Positions 1 to 5,749 of a stretch of 6,060 nt of DNA are shown one piece after another; position 1 is the stretch's first letter, and each line of letters starts with the position of its first letter. Where the stretch lies: NCBI GenBank assembly GCA_028873155.1, contig JAGWML010000185.1:1-6060 (forward strand), read 5' to 3'. Both the position numbers and the translations under genes were made by a program. Source of the stretch: Acidobacteriota bacterium (GTDB taxonomy: Bacteria; Acidobacteriota; Terriglobia; Terriglobales; Acidobacteriaceae). The notes beneath the pieces were generated by a model. It made no database searches, had not been told where the DNA came from, and saw nothing but the letters and a program-made list of their open reading frames with translations.

Positions 1-516
1 CCCGGCAAAGGCGATTATGGACTTGGCGTGGTGATCCAGAACGAAGACGGCGTCACGATTGTGCATCACGGCGGTGGAATCGAGGGATTCAACACCAACA
101 TGCTCTACGCGCCGGAGAGGCGCATCTGCGTCGTCGTACTGGCGAATGTCAACGGCTCCGCGCCTGACCAAATGGGTTCGCAGCTTTTCGATGTTGCGCT
201 GGGCAAGTCGGTCGTGCTCAATTCAGAGCGCGTGCCCGTAGCGATTGCTCCAGCGGAGCTGACTCGGTTCGTCGGCGTGTATGATCTTACGCCTACTTTC
301 TCACTTACCATCGTTCAGGCCGCTGACGGGCTAACCGTGCAGGCGACGAACCAGCCAGCGATTCCCATCTTGTATCAGGGAATCAAAGATGGCCACCCGC
401 GCTTTTTCATCGCGGCTGTCGGAGCGGAGATCGAATTTGTCCCTGATGCCGCCGGCGCTGTCCAATCCCTGATCCTGCATCAGAACGGAGCGAATGTGCC
501 AGGCAAAAAGCACTGA
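1..516 (+). CDS. Serine hydrolase, beta-lactamase (class C/PBP-like) family, 3' part only
   Basis: The reading frame is open from base 1, so the gene starts left of the window; 171 residues and the TGA stop at 514-516 are present. Residues 22-30 read HHGGGIEGF, matching the third active-site motif of class C beta-lactamase-related esterases and peptidases (an H-x-G version of KTG). A typical hydrophobic strand, CVVVLANVNG, follows at 43-52. From about residue 86 the protein changes to a small beta-barrel-like tail (LTRFVGVYDL ... IEFVPDAAG ... LILHQNG), resembling the DUF3471/lipocalin-like C-terminal domain often attached to these hydrolases. The SxxK nucleophile and YxN motif must lie upstream and cannot be checked. 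The substrate is unknown: esterase, D-aminopeptidase-like or beta-lactam-related activity are all possible. Base composition is less G-biased than in the operon on the right, and no link to that operon is apparent. Confidence 0.85.
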   Translation, partial: PGKGDYGLGVVIQNEDGVTIVHHGGGIEGFNTNMLYAPERRICVVVLANVNGSAPDQMGSQLFDVALGKSVVLNSERVPVAIAPAELTRFVGVYDLTPTFSLTIVQAADGLTVQATNQPAIPILYQGIKDGHPRFFIAAVGAEIEFVPDAAGAVQSLILHQNGANVPGKKH

Positions 517-643
517 ATTTGCAACGAGACTGATCCGGTAACAGATGGGACACTCCGGTTACCCGCCAACAATATCCAGGTTCCCGGATTCTGAACGGAT
601 TGTCCGCAACGGGAAGATTGGCCCCAATACAGAGATCGCGTAG

Positions 644-680
644 GCACATGCAGATCCTTGGTCGATGTGCTCCTCAGGAT
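644..680. repeat. Possible REP-like palindromic intergenic element
   Basis: Two interleaved inverted repeats lie in the 232-base spacer between the hydrolase and the DinB gene. GCACAT (644-649) faces ATGTGC (665-670) across 15 bases, and ATCCT (654-658) faces AGGAT (676-680) across 17 bases. The arms interlock, so the two hairpins are alternatives. There is no T tract, so it is not an obvious terminator. The wording around AGATCCT...CAGGATGACA resembles hairpin repeats I recall from Acidobacteriota intergenic regions, but one copy in one window cannot establish a repeat. The rest of 517-748 shows only a 6-bp inverted repeat (GGTAAC at 537-542, GTTACC at 558-563) and no convincing promoter. 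Confidence 0.3.
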
Positions 681-748
681 GACAGACGCAGAGGGAAGGA
701 TGTTGTGCCTGGAGACGGGTGGCTCATTTTTCGTTTTAGACTAGATGC

Positions 749-1273
749 ATGAACACTTCCCCTGTTCCCACTCCCTACACTGAGCCCTGGTTGCGCGGCA
801 CCTATTCCGAGGTTCCGGCGGCGGGACGGGCCGTGCTGCACGCGCTGGATCTGGCGTGGGATGACCTGACCAAGTGGACGAGCGGGCTGACGGATGCGGA
901 GGCGCACATGGAGCCGCTGGGGCTGCCGTCGCTCGGGTTTCATCTGCGGCACATCGCGCGGTCGACGGATCGCATTTTGACGTATGCCGAGGGCGATCAG
1001 CTCTCTGCCGATCAACTGGCGTCGATGAAGGCCGAGAAGGGCGGAGAAGAGACGCTGGCGAGGATGCTGGAAGAGGTGCGGGCATCCTTTGACCGGGCGG
1101 CGGAACGGGTGCGGGCGCTGGCGGGAGCGGATCTGAATGCGTTTCGCGGCGTGGGGCGGAAGCAGTTGCCGACCTCGGTTGGTGGGGCGATGATTCACGT
1201 GGCAGACCACACGCAGCGGCATGTGGGCCAGGCGGTGACGACGGCGAAGGTTCTGCGGGCGATGCGGGACTAA
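749..1273 (+). CDS. DinB family protein (DinB_2-like four-helix bundle)
   Basis: This 174-residue protein has the usual length of DinB/YfiT-like proteins, small metal-binding four-helix bundles. The expected histidines are visible: HLRHIA at 65-70 (H68 the likely ligand) and HVADHTQRHVGQ at 150-161, where the HxxxH pair H154/H158 would complete a three-histidine metal site. Residues 29-49 and 101-126 look like amphipathic helices. Biochemical function is usually unknown in this family; some relatives are thiol S-transferases or metal-dependent hydrolases, so no reaction is assigned. The ATG at 749 is chosen because an in-frame TAG lies at 737-739 and no alternative in-frame start intervenes; the ATG at 745 is in another frame. 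Upstream Shine-Dalgarno complementarity is poor. It appears to be monocistronic, with 232 bases before it and about 290 after it. Confidence 0.88.
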   Translation: MNTSPVPTPYTEPWLRGTYSEVPAAGRAVLHALDLAWDDLTKWTSGLTDAEAHMEPLGLPSLGFHLRHIARSTDRILTYAEGDQLSADQLASMKAEKGGEETLARMLEEVRASFDRAAERVRALAGADLNAFRGVGRKQLPTSVGGAMIHVADHTQRHVGQAVTTAKVLRAMRD

Positions 1274-1290
1274 ATCCGCGACGCGGGGCG

Positions 1291-1307
1291 CGCACCGGAG
1301 GGGTGCG
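1291..1307 (+). other. GC-rich hairpin just after the DinB gene
   Basis: CGCACC (1291-1296) pairs with GGTGCG (1302-1307) around a 5-base loop, extendable by a G-T pair at 1290/1308. It begins 17 bases after the DinB stop. No T run follows, so it may protect the mRNA 3' end or be a weak terminator, or it may be chance in GC-rich DNA. Confidence 0.3.
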
Positions 1308-1347
1308 TCGAGCGCTTAAGAATCGAAGGAAATCGACCCCGAATACC

Positions 1348-1376
1348 TTAGTAAGTTATGTATAAGATGCGATAAG
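1348..1376 (+). promoter_or_regulatory. Weak sigma70-like promoter candidate in the leader
   Basis: TTAGTA (1348-1353) and GATAAG (1371-1376) are separated by 17 bases, the ideal spacing, but match the -35 and -10 consensus at only 3/6 and 4/6 positions. The stretch is clearly AT-richer than the flanking genes. If real, transcription would begin near 1383 and meet the terminator at 1436-1470 before the operon's first gene, giving a short leader RNA of roughly 90 bases or an attenuated operon transcript. Confidence 0.2.
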
Positions 1377-1383
1377 TTGCGAT
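1353..1383. repeat. Three helically phased short tandem repeats (possible operator)
   Basis: Three adjacent units can be read: AAGTTATGTAT (1353-1363), AAGATGCGAT (1364-1373) and AAGTTGCGAT (1374-1383). The second and third differ at one position (A/T at the fourth base); the first is more diverged and one base longer. A period of 10-11 bp places each unit on the same DNA face, as in operators bound by multimeric regulators. A short palindrome, CTTAGTAAG (1347-1355), abuts the left end. The array lies between the DinB gene and the operon. No regulator gene is in the window, so the role is inferred. Confidence 0.35.
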
Positions 1384-1435
1384 TGTTTCTTCGAGCTAAC
1401 TACTTCGCGACTTCAAACCTCTAAACATCTGATGG

Positions 1436-1470
1436 CGCGTGGCTTTTTGTTCATAAGTCACGCGTTTTTT
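1436..1470 (+). terminator. Rho-independent terminator upstream of the operon
   Basis: CGCGTGGCTT (1436-1445) pairs with AAGTCACGCG (1455-1464) as a 10-bp stem with one G-T wobble and a 9-base loop, followed by six T (1465-1470). It ends 163 bases after the DinB stop and 95 bases before the CoA-transferase start. It may end DinB transcription and insulate the operon, or act as an attenuator if the operon promoter lies upstream of it. The right arm is preceded by only one A-rich pair, so activity on the minus strand is less likely. Confidence 0.8.
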
Positions 1471-1481
1471 GTGTCTAAAAC

Positions 1482-1495
1482 GTGATGCCTGTCAC
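1482..1495. promoter_or_regulatory. CRP/FNR-family-like operator palindrome
   Basis: GTGATGCCTGTCAC is a perfect GTGA-N6-TCAC palindrome, the core of CRP-class binding sites (consensus TGTGA-N6-TCACA), preceded by AAAAC as in many such sites. It sits directly after the terminator and 70 bases before the first gene's start. A weak -10-like CATAAG at 1521-1526 would put the transcription start near 1530-1533, so the site's centre (1488.5) would be at about -42 to -45, near the class II activator position. The exact core match is what the sequence shows; binding by a CRP/FNR relative is inference, and an 8-base match can occur by chance. Confidence 0.4.
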
Positions 1496-1553
1496 TGCAC
1501 ATACGGCTTTCAGCGCTCACCATAAGTCGGGCTTTGTAGAAGGTCCGCGCTGT

Positions 1554-1558
1554 GGAGG
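1554..1558 (+). promoter_or_regulatory. Shine-Dalgarno site that fixes the CoA-transferase start
   Basis: GGAGG lies 7 bases before the ATG at 1566. The longer alternative start, GTG at 1482, has no comparable site and would add 28 residues absent from the family. The family-typical N-terminus (MHWSDEYRGKL) begins exactly at 1566. Confidence 0.8.
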
Positions 1559-1565
1559 TGCGTGG

Positions 1566-2888
1566 ATGCATTGGAGCGACGAGTATCGCGGAAAATTGAT
1601 GAGCACGGCCGATGCACTGAAGGCGGTCCGGTCGGGCGAGCGGGTGTGGATTCAGTCCGGGTGCGGGACGCCTTCGACGCTGGTGGATGCGTTGGTGGCG
1701 CGGGCGCCGGAGTTGCACGATGTGGAGATCGTGCACATGAAGACTCTGGGCAATGCGGATTACACGCTGCCCGAGTTTGAAGGGCACTTCCGGCACCGCG
1801 GGCTGTTTTTGGGCGAGAACGTGCGTGAGGCGGTGGCCGCGGGGCGTGCGGATTACACGCCGATTTTTCTGAGCGAGATTGAAGGGCTGTTTGAGCACGG
1901 CGAGCTGCCGCTGGACGTGGTGCTGATGCAGGTGTCGCCGCCAGACGCGCACGGCTATATGAGTCTGGGCACGACGGTGGACTGCACGCTGACGGCGGTG
2001 CGTTGCGCGCGGACCGTGATTGCAGAGGTAAATCCGCGGATGCCGCGCACGCATGGGGACACATTTGTTCACATCAGCCAGATTACGGCAGTGGTGGAGA
2101 CGGATCATGCGCTGCTGGAGATGCAGGCCGAGCCGTTTACTGACCTGCACCTGCGGGTGGCGCGCCATGTGGCTTCGCTGATTCCCGATGGAGCGACGCT
2201 GCAGACGGGGATCGGAGGGATTCCGGAGGCGGTGCTGGCGTGCCTTGAAGACAAGCGCGATCTTGGGATCCACACCGAGATGGTGCCGGATGGCGTGATC
2301 GAGCTGATGGAGCGGGGCGTGATCAACGGTGCGCGCAAGACGCTGCTGCGCGGCAAGGCGGTGGCGGCGTTTGTGCTGGGGACGCAGCGGCTGTTTGATT
2401 TCATCCACGACAATCCGGCATTTGAGTTTCGGCTGATTCAGTTCACGAACGATCCGTTTGTGGTGGCACGCAATGACCGGATGGTGGCGATCAATTCGGC
2501 GATTCAGGTGGACCTGACGGGGCAGGTGTGCGCGGACTCGATGGGGACGCGGCCGTACAGCGGCTTTGGCGGACAACTGGATTTCATTCGTGGGGCGGCT
2601 CGGTCGAAGGGCGGCGTGCCGATTATTGCGCTGCCGGCGACGGCAAAAAAGGGCGCGGTGTCGCGGATTGTGCCGGTGCTGGATCCGGGCGCGGGCGTGG
2701 TGACGTCGCGCGCGGATGTGCACTATGTGGTGACGGAGCACGGCGTGGCGTATCTGCACGGCAAGAGCCTGCGCGAGCGGGCAGAGGCGCTGATTCGGAT
2801 TGCCGAACCGCGGTACCGGCAGGAGCTGGAAGATTTTGCGGTTCGTGCGCACTACATGGAGCGCAAGGGCGCGGTGGTGCCGGCATGA
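1566..2888 (+). CDS. Acyl-CoA transferase/hydrolase (acetyl-CoA hydrolase / 4-hydroxybutyrate CoA-transferase family)
   Basis: The 440-residue protein matches the full length of family I-type CoA transferases related to 4-hydroxybutyrate and butyryl-CoA:acetate CoA-transferases. These move CoA between an acyl-CoA and a carboxylate through a glutamyl-CoA thioester. Visible landmarks are the N-terminal WSDEYRGKL, GIGGIPEAVL at 215-224, GIHTEM with E238 as the likely catalytic glutamate (the same number as I recall for Clostridium aminobutyricum AbfT), and GFGGQLDFIRGA at 333-344, the C-terminal-domain CoA-binding signature. Both the N- and C-terminal halves are complete, and no signal peptide is seen, so it should be cytosolic. 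It heads an operon for a branched-chain 2-oxoacid:ferredoxin oxidoreductase, which suggests isobutyryl-, isovaleryl- or 2-methylbutyryl-CoA as substrate with acetate or acetyl-CoA as partner. That specificity is inferred. A simple acyl-CoA hydrolase remains possible. Its stop at 2886-2888 overlaps a possible ATG of the next gene (ATGA, 2885-2888). Confidence 0.9.
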   Translation: MHWSDEYRGKLMSTADALKAVRSGERVWIQSGCGTPSTLVDALVARAPELHDVEIVHMKTLGNADYTLPEFEGHFRHRGLFLGENVREAVAAGRADYTPIFLSEIEGLFEHGELPLDVVLMQVSPPDAHGYMSLGTTVDCTLTAVRCARTVIAEVNPRMPRTHGDTFVHISQITAVVETDHALLEMQAEPFTDLHLRVARHVASLIPDGATLQTGIGGIPEAVLACLEDKRDLGIHTEMVPDGVIELMERGVINGARKTLLRGKAVAAFVLGTQRLFDFIHDNPAFEFRLIQFTNDPFVVARNDRMVAINSAIQVDLTGQVCADSMGTRPYSGFGGQLDFIRGAARSKGGVPIIALPATAKKGAVSRIVPVLDPGAGVVTSRADVHYVVTEHGVAYLHGKSLRERAEALIRIAEPRYRQELEDFAVRAHYMERKGAVVPA

Positions 2889-2920
2889 AGGGCGCGGCTG
2901 CGATGGAGGCGGAGAGGACG

Positions 2921-3199
2921 ATGGAGACGACGAAGCGAGATCGAGGTCTGCTGCGGGTCGACGTGAACGAGTGCAAGGGCTGCGGACTGTGCGTGGAGGC
3001 TTGCCCGCCGAAGGTGATTGGGATGAGCGAGAGGCTGAATCATTACGGCTATCGCACGGCGGTGTACGCGGGCTCGGGGTGCACGGGATGCGGGATCTGT
3101 TTCATGGTGTGTCCGGAGCCGGGCGCGATTACGGTGCTACGGGCCAAGGCGGGAGTGAGCGCGGGAGCGCAGGGGGCGATGGCATGCGCAAGCAACTGA
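2921..3199 (+). CDS. 2[4Fe-4S] ferredoxin subunit of the 2-oxoacid:ferredoxin oxidoreductase
   Basis: The 92-residue protein has two classical cluster motifs: CKGCGLCVEACP (C18, C21, C24, C28) and CTGCGICFMVCP (C54, C57, C60, C64). Each C-x2-C-x2-C-x3-CP set contributes three ligands to one cubane and one to the other. The length and two-motif plan match the delta/ferredoxin subunit of VOR/KOR/POR enzymes (called VorD or VorC depending on the system), which passes electrons from the catalytic core to soluble ferredoxin. Its position just before the alpha subunit supports this. Start choice is uncertain. ATG 2921 follows a good GGAGAGG (2911-2917). ATG 2885 would overlap the previous stop as ATGA and give 104 residues, but lacks a clear Shine-Dalgarno; ATG 2903 is also possible. 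The extra residues lie before the conserved domain and do not alter function. The last 20 or so residues are Ala/Gly-rich and unconserved-looking. Confidence 0.9.
   Translation: METTKRDRGLLRVDVNECKGCGLCVEACPPKVIGMSERLNHYGYRTAVYAGSGCTGCGICFMVCPEPGAITVLRAKAGVSAGAQGAMACASN
3171..3176 (+). promoter_or_regulatory. Shine-Dalgarno for vorB inside the ferredoxin gene
   Basis: AGGGGG lies 7 bases before ATG 3184 and is the reason for preferring it over ATG 3199, which overlaps the ferredoxin stop by one base (TGATG) but has no such site. Either start keeps the conserved MKGNEA beginning of the family. Confidence 0.6.
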
Positions 3200-4290
3200 T
3201 GAAGGGCAACGAGGCGATTGTCCGGAGCGCGATTCTCGCGGGCTGCCGCGCGTTCTATGGGTATCCGATTACGCCGGCGAGCGAGATTGCAGAGGCTGCG
3301 GCGCTGTATCTGCCGCAGGCGGGCGGCGTGTTTCTGCAGGCGGAGAGCGAGGTGGCCGCGATCAACATGCTGTATGGCGCGTCGTCGGCGGGGGTGCGGT
3401 GCATGACGGCGTCGAGCGGGCCGGGGATCAGCCTGATGCAGGAAGGGATCAGCTACATGGCCGGCGCGGAGCTGCCATGCGTGGTTGCGGACCTGATGCG
3501 CGGCGGACCTGGACTGGGCAGCATCAACGCAGAGCAGAGCGACTACAACCAGGTGGTGAAGGGCGGCGGAAATGGGAGCTATCACACGCTGGTGGTGGCG
3601 CCGAGTTCGGCGCAGGAGATGGCGGACCTGACGGCGCTGGCGTTTGAGTTGGCGGACAGGTATCGGAACCCGGTGTTTGTGCTGGCGGATGGATTTATCG
3701 GTCAGATGATGGAGCCGGTGGAGTTTCCGGAGCGGGCCATTGCGCCGCGGATGCCGGAGTGGGCGGTGGCGGGGACGCGGGAGACGCGGAGGAATCTGAT
3801 TACGTCGCTGCATCTGGGGTGCGATGAGCTGGAAGCGCATGTGCAGCACCTGGAAGAGAAGTATCGCCGGGCCGAGCGCGCAGAGCAGCGCGCGGAGAGC
3901 TGGCGCACGGAGGATGCGGAGATTGTGCTGGTGGGCTACGGCATGGTGGGGCGCATTCTGAAGGCCGTGACGGCAGAGGCGCGCGCGAGCGGTCTGCCGA
4001 TGGGCCTGCTGCGGCCGATCACGCTGTATCCATTCCCAGTGACGGAAGTGAAGCGGCTGGCGCAGCGGGCGCGGGTGTTTGTGGTGGTGGAGATGAGCAA
4101 CGGCCAGATGGTGGACGACGTGCGGTTGGCGCTGAATGGCGCGCGGCCAGTGGAGTTCGTGAACCGGATGGGCGGCAATGTGCCGTCGCATGAGGACGTG
4201 CTGGGAGTGGTACGCAGGCTGGCGGCAGAGATGGGATTGGCGCAGTTCACGGCGCGTCGCGCAGAAGAGGAGCAGATGGCCCATGCCTAG
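3184..4290 (+). CDS. vorB: 2-oxoacid:ferredoxin oxidoreductase alpha subunit, VorB type
   Basis: The 368-residue protein is close to the usual 350-360 of VorB (3-methyl-2-oxobutanoate dehydrogenase, ferredoxin type). In order it shows MKGNEA at 6-11, GYPITPASE at 26-34 (the pyrimidine-domain substrate loop), SGPGISLMQEG at 78-88, RGGPGLGS at 106-113, QSDYNQVV at 118-125, a charged probably coiled stretch at 215-243, and the C-terminal domain II from about 245 with LLRPITLYPFP at 275-285 and NGQMVDD at 306-312. With the TPP-binding subunit it forms the active site that converts a 2-oxoacid + CoA + oxidised ferredoxin to acyl-CoA + CO2 + reduced ferredoxin in the cytosol. The loop pattern and length fit VorB better than KorA, which often carries a fused gamma domain; branched-chain 2-oxoacid specificity is further supported by the aminotransferase in the operon. 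It overlaps the ferredoxin gene by 16 bases and the next gene by 8, consistent with translational coupling. Confidence 0.92.
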   Translation: MRKQLMKGNEAIVRSAILAGCRAFYGYPITPASEIAEAAALYLPQAGGVFLQAESEVAAINMLYGASSAGVRCMTASSGPGISLMQEGISYMAGAELPCVVADLMRGGPGLGSINAEQSDYNQVVKGGGNGSYHTLVVAPSSAQEMADLTALAFELADRYRNPVFVLADGFIGQMMEPVEFPERAIAPRMPEWAVAGTRETRRNLITSLHLGCDELEAHVQHLEEKYRRAERAEQRAESWRTEDAEIVLVGYGMVGRILKAVTAEARASGLPMGLLRPITLYPFPVTEVKRLAQRARVFVVVEMSNGQMVDDVRLALNGARPVEFVNRMGGNVPSHEDVLGVVRRLAAEMGLAQFTARRAEEEQMAHA

Positions 4291-5749
4291 CGAAGTGCTG
4301 ACGGAGTTCAGGGTGGTGCACGAGAAGCCGCATTCGTTCTATGCGACGTATAAGCGCAAGGAAGAGCTGCAGCACCAGACGCACTACTGCCCGGGATGCG
4401 GACATGGGACGATCCACAAGATGCTCGCGCGTGCGATTGATGAGCTGGGGATCCAGGACCGGACGGTACTGATCAGCCCGGTGGGCTGCTCGGTGTTTGC
4501 GTACTACTACTTTGATGTGGGCAACGTGCAGGCTGCGCATGGGCGGGCTTCGGCGGTGGCGACGGCGGTGAAGCGGACGCGGCCAGAGAGCGTGGTGATC
4601 AGCTACCAGGGCGATGGGGACTTGTCGGCGATTGGGTCGGCGGAGATTCTGCATGCGGCGAATCGCGGCGAGAGCATCGCGGTGATTTTTGTGAACAATG
4701 CGATCTACAGCATGACGGGCGGGCAGTTTGCGCCGACGACGCTGCTGGGGCAGAAGAGCACGACGACGCCGCTGGGGCGGAGCGCGGAGAACGAAGGCTA
4801 TCCGTTGCGCATGAGCGAGCTGCTGGCCACGCTGGAGGCTCCGGTGTACATCGAGCGCGTGGGATTGGGCGACAACAAGGAGATTGCGCAGGCATCGCGG
4901 GCGATCCGGCGGGCGGTGGAGAACCAGGTGCGCGGGCTTGGCTTCTCATTTATTGAAGTGCTTTCGCCATGTCCGACAATCTGGAAGCTGTCGCCGGTGG
5001 ACTCGCAGCGGTGGGTGCGCGAGGTGATGGAGAAGACGTATCCGCTGGGCGTGCTGCGCGACCGCACAAAGGAAAGGCAGCCGCGCGTGTGGCCGGAAGA
5101 AGTGGCGTTGGAGTCGATTCCCGGAATTCTGGGGCTGACGGATGGTGAAGCTTTGCTGCCGAAGGAGCTGGCGACTGCGGGAAAGCCGATTGACCTGCAG
5201 GTGCGTGTCGCGGGATTTGGCGGGCAGGGCGTGCTGCTGCTGGGCGAGGTGCTGGCCGAGGCGGGACTGGATGCGGGACTGGAGGTGTCGTGGCTGCCTT
5301 CGTACGGGCCGGAGATGCGTTCGGGGACATCGAACTGCCATGTGCGGTTGTCGCGGGAGGCGATTGATTCGCCGCTGGTGACGGCGCCGAATGTTCTGGT
5401 GGCGATGAACGAGCCATCGCTGAAGAAGTTTGACAAGGCGGTGAAGGCCGGCGGCTGGGTGATCTACAACGGCGACGTGTTTCCCGAGGAGTGTGCGCGG
5501 GCAGATGTGCATGTGCTGGCGCTGCCGTTTACGCAGATTGCCGATGAGCTGGGCGATGCGCGCGCGGCCAACATGGTGATGCTGGGCGCGCTGCTGGAGT
5601 TGGCCGATGCGCTGCCGCAGGCGAGCGTGTACGCGGCGCTGCGGCGGCTGGTGAAGAATGCGAAGTATTTTGCACTGGATGAGCGCGCGCTGGCACGAGG
5701 CAGGGAACTGTTTCGCGCGGCGGCGAAGGAGGTGAGCCATGCAGGCTGA
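4283..5749 (+). CDS. vorA: 2-oxoacid:ferredoxin oxidoreductase beta-gamma fusion (TPP-binding + gamma domains)
   Basis: This 488-residue protein joins two subunits. Residues 1 to about 260 are the TPP-binding beta domain: CPGCGHG at 36-42, GDGD at 110-113 and VNN at 137-139 (the TPP/Mg signature), and IYSMTGGQFAPTT at 141-153. C36, C39, C69 and C230 match the spacing of the four cysteines that hold the catalytic-subunit [4Fe-4S] cluster in archaeal enzymes. Residues about 305-488 are the gamma domain: AGFGGQGVLLLGEVLA at 310-325 and SWLPSYGPEMRSGTSNCHV at 336-354. A linker of about 40-45 residues lies between them, with no stop or frameshift. The separate gamma subunit is therefore not missing. 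I recall a similar three-polypeptide plan in methanogen VorABC. ATG 4283 has GAGGAG at 4267-4272, overlaps vorB by 8 bases, and gives an N-terminus without extra residues. Pyruvate or 2-oxoglutarate use cannot be excluded by sequence alone. Confidence 0.92.
   Translation: MPSEVLTEFRVVHEKPHSFYATYKRKEELQHQTHYCPGCGHGTIHKMLARAIDELGIQDRTVLISPVGCSVFAYYYFDVGNVQAAHGRASAVATAVKRTRPESVVISYQGDGDLSAIGSAEILHAANRGESIAVIFVNNAIYSMTGGQFAPTTLLGQKSTTTPLGRSAENEGYPLRMSELLATLEAPVYIERVGLGDNKEIAQASRAIRRAVENQVRGLGFSFIEVLSPCPTIWKLSPVDSQRWVREVMEKTYPLGVLRDRTKERQPRVWPEEVALESIPGILGLTDGEALLPKELATAGKPIDLQVRVAGFGGQGVLLLGEVLAEAGLDAGLEVSWLPSYGPEMRSGTSNCHVRLSREAIDSPLVTAPNVLVAMNEPSLKKFDKAVKAGGWVIYNGDVFPEECARADVHVLALPFTQIADELGDARAANMVMLGALLELADALPQASVYAALRRLVKNAKYFALDERALARGRELFRAAAKEVSHAG
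5726..5735 (+). promoter_or_regulatory. Near-perfect Shine-Dalgarno for the aminotransferase
   Basis: AAGGAGGTGA is complementary to almost the whole 16S rRNA anti-Shine-Dalgarno tail and lies inside the end of vorA, with GGAGG ending 6 bases before ATG 5739. It is the strongest ribosome site in the window and suggests efficient independent initiation despite the 11-base gene overlap. Confidence 0.8.

Noticed and set aside
537..563. Inverted repeat GGTAAC/GTTACC after the serine hydrolase as a terminator
   Set aside because: Only 6 bp with a 15-base loop and no T tract.
674..1295. Minus-strand open frames of 182-184 residues opposite the DinB gene
   Set aside because: Pro/Arg/Ser-rich shadow translations; the + strand frame has the DinB histidine pattern.
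1540..1560. T-box-like phrase (AGGTCCGCGCTGTGG) before the operon
   Set aside because: It only loosely resembles the T-box bulge sequence, has no specifier stem or following antiterminator/terminator pair, and contains the Shine-Dalgarno of the gene.
1482..1565. N-terminal extension of the CoA transferase from GTG 1482
   Set aside because: No Shine-Dalgarno, extra 28 residues unlike the family, and a much better GGAGG plus ATG at 1566; the stretch also contains the candidate operator.
1458..2852. 464-residue open frame on the minus strand opposite the CoA transferase
   Set aside because: Arg/His/Pro/Gln-rich translation without recognisable domains; it is the antisense of a strongly G-biased coding strand that rarely yields stops. 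The opposite strand encodes a full family match with E238 and a Shine-Dalgarno.
2528..2884. Upstream extension of the ferredoxin frame within the CoA-transferase gene
   Set aside because: The frame is open, but this stretch is Gly/Ala/Arg-rich out-of-frame translation of the transferase; ferredoxin homology starts only around 2921-2960.
3049..4284. 411-residue open frame on the minus strand opposite vorB
   Set aside because: Same antisense composition artefact; the translation is His/Arg-rich low complexity, while the + strand frame holds all VorB motifs.
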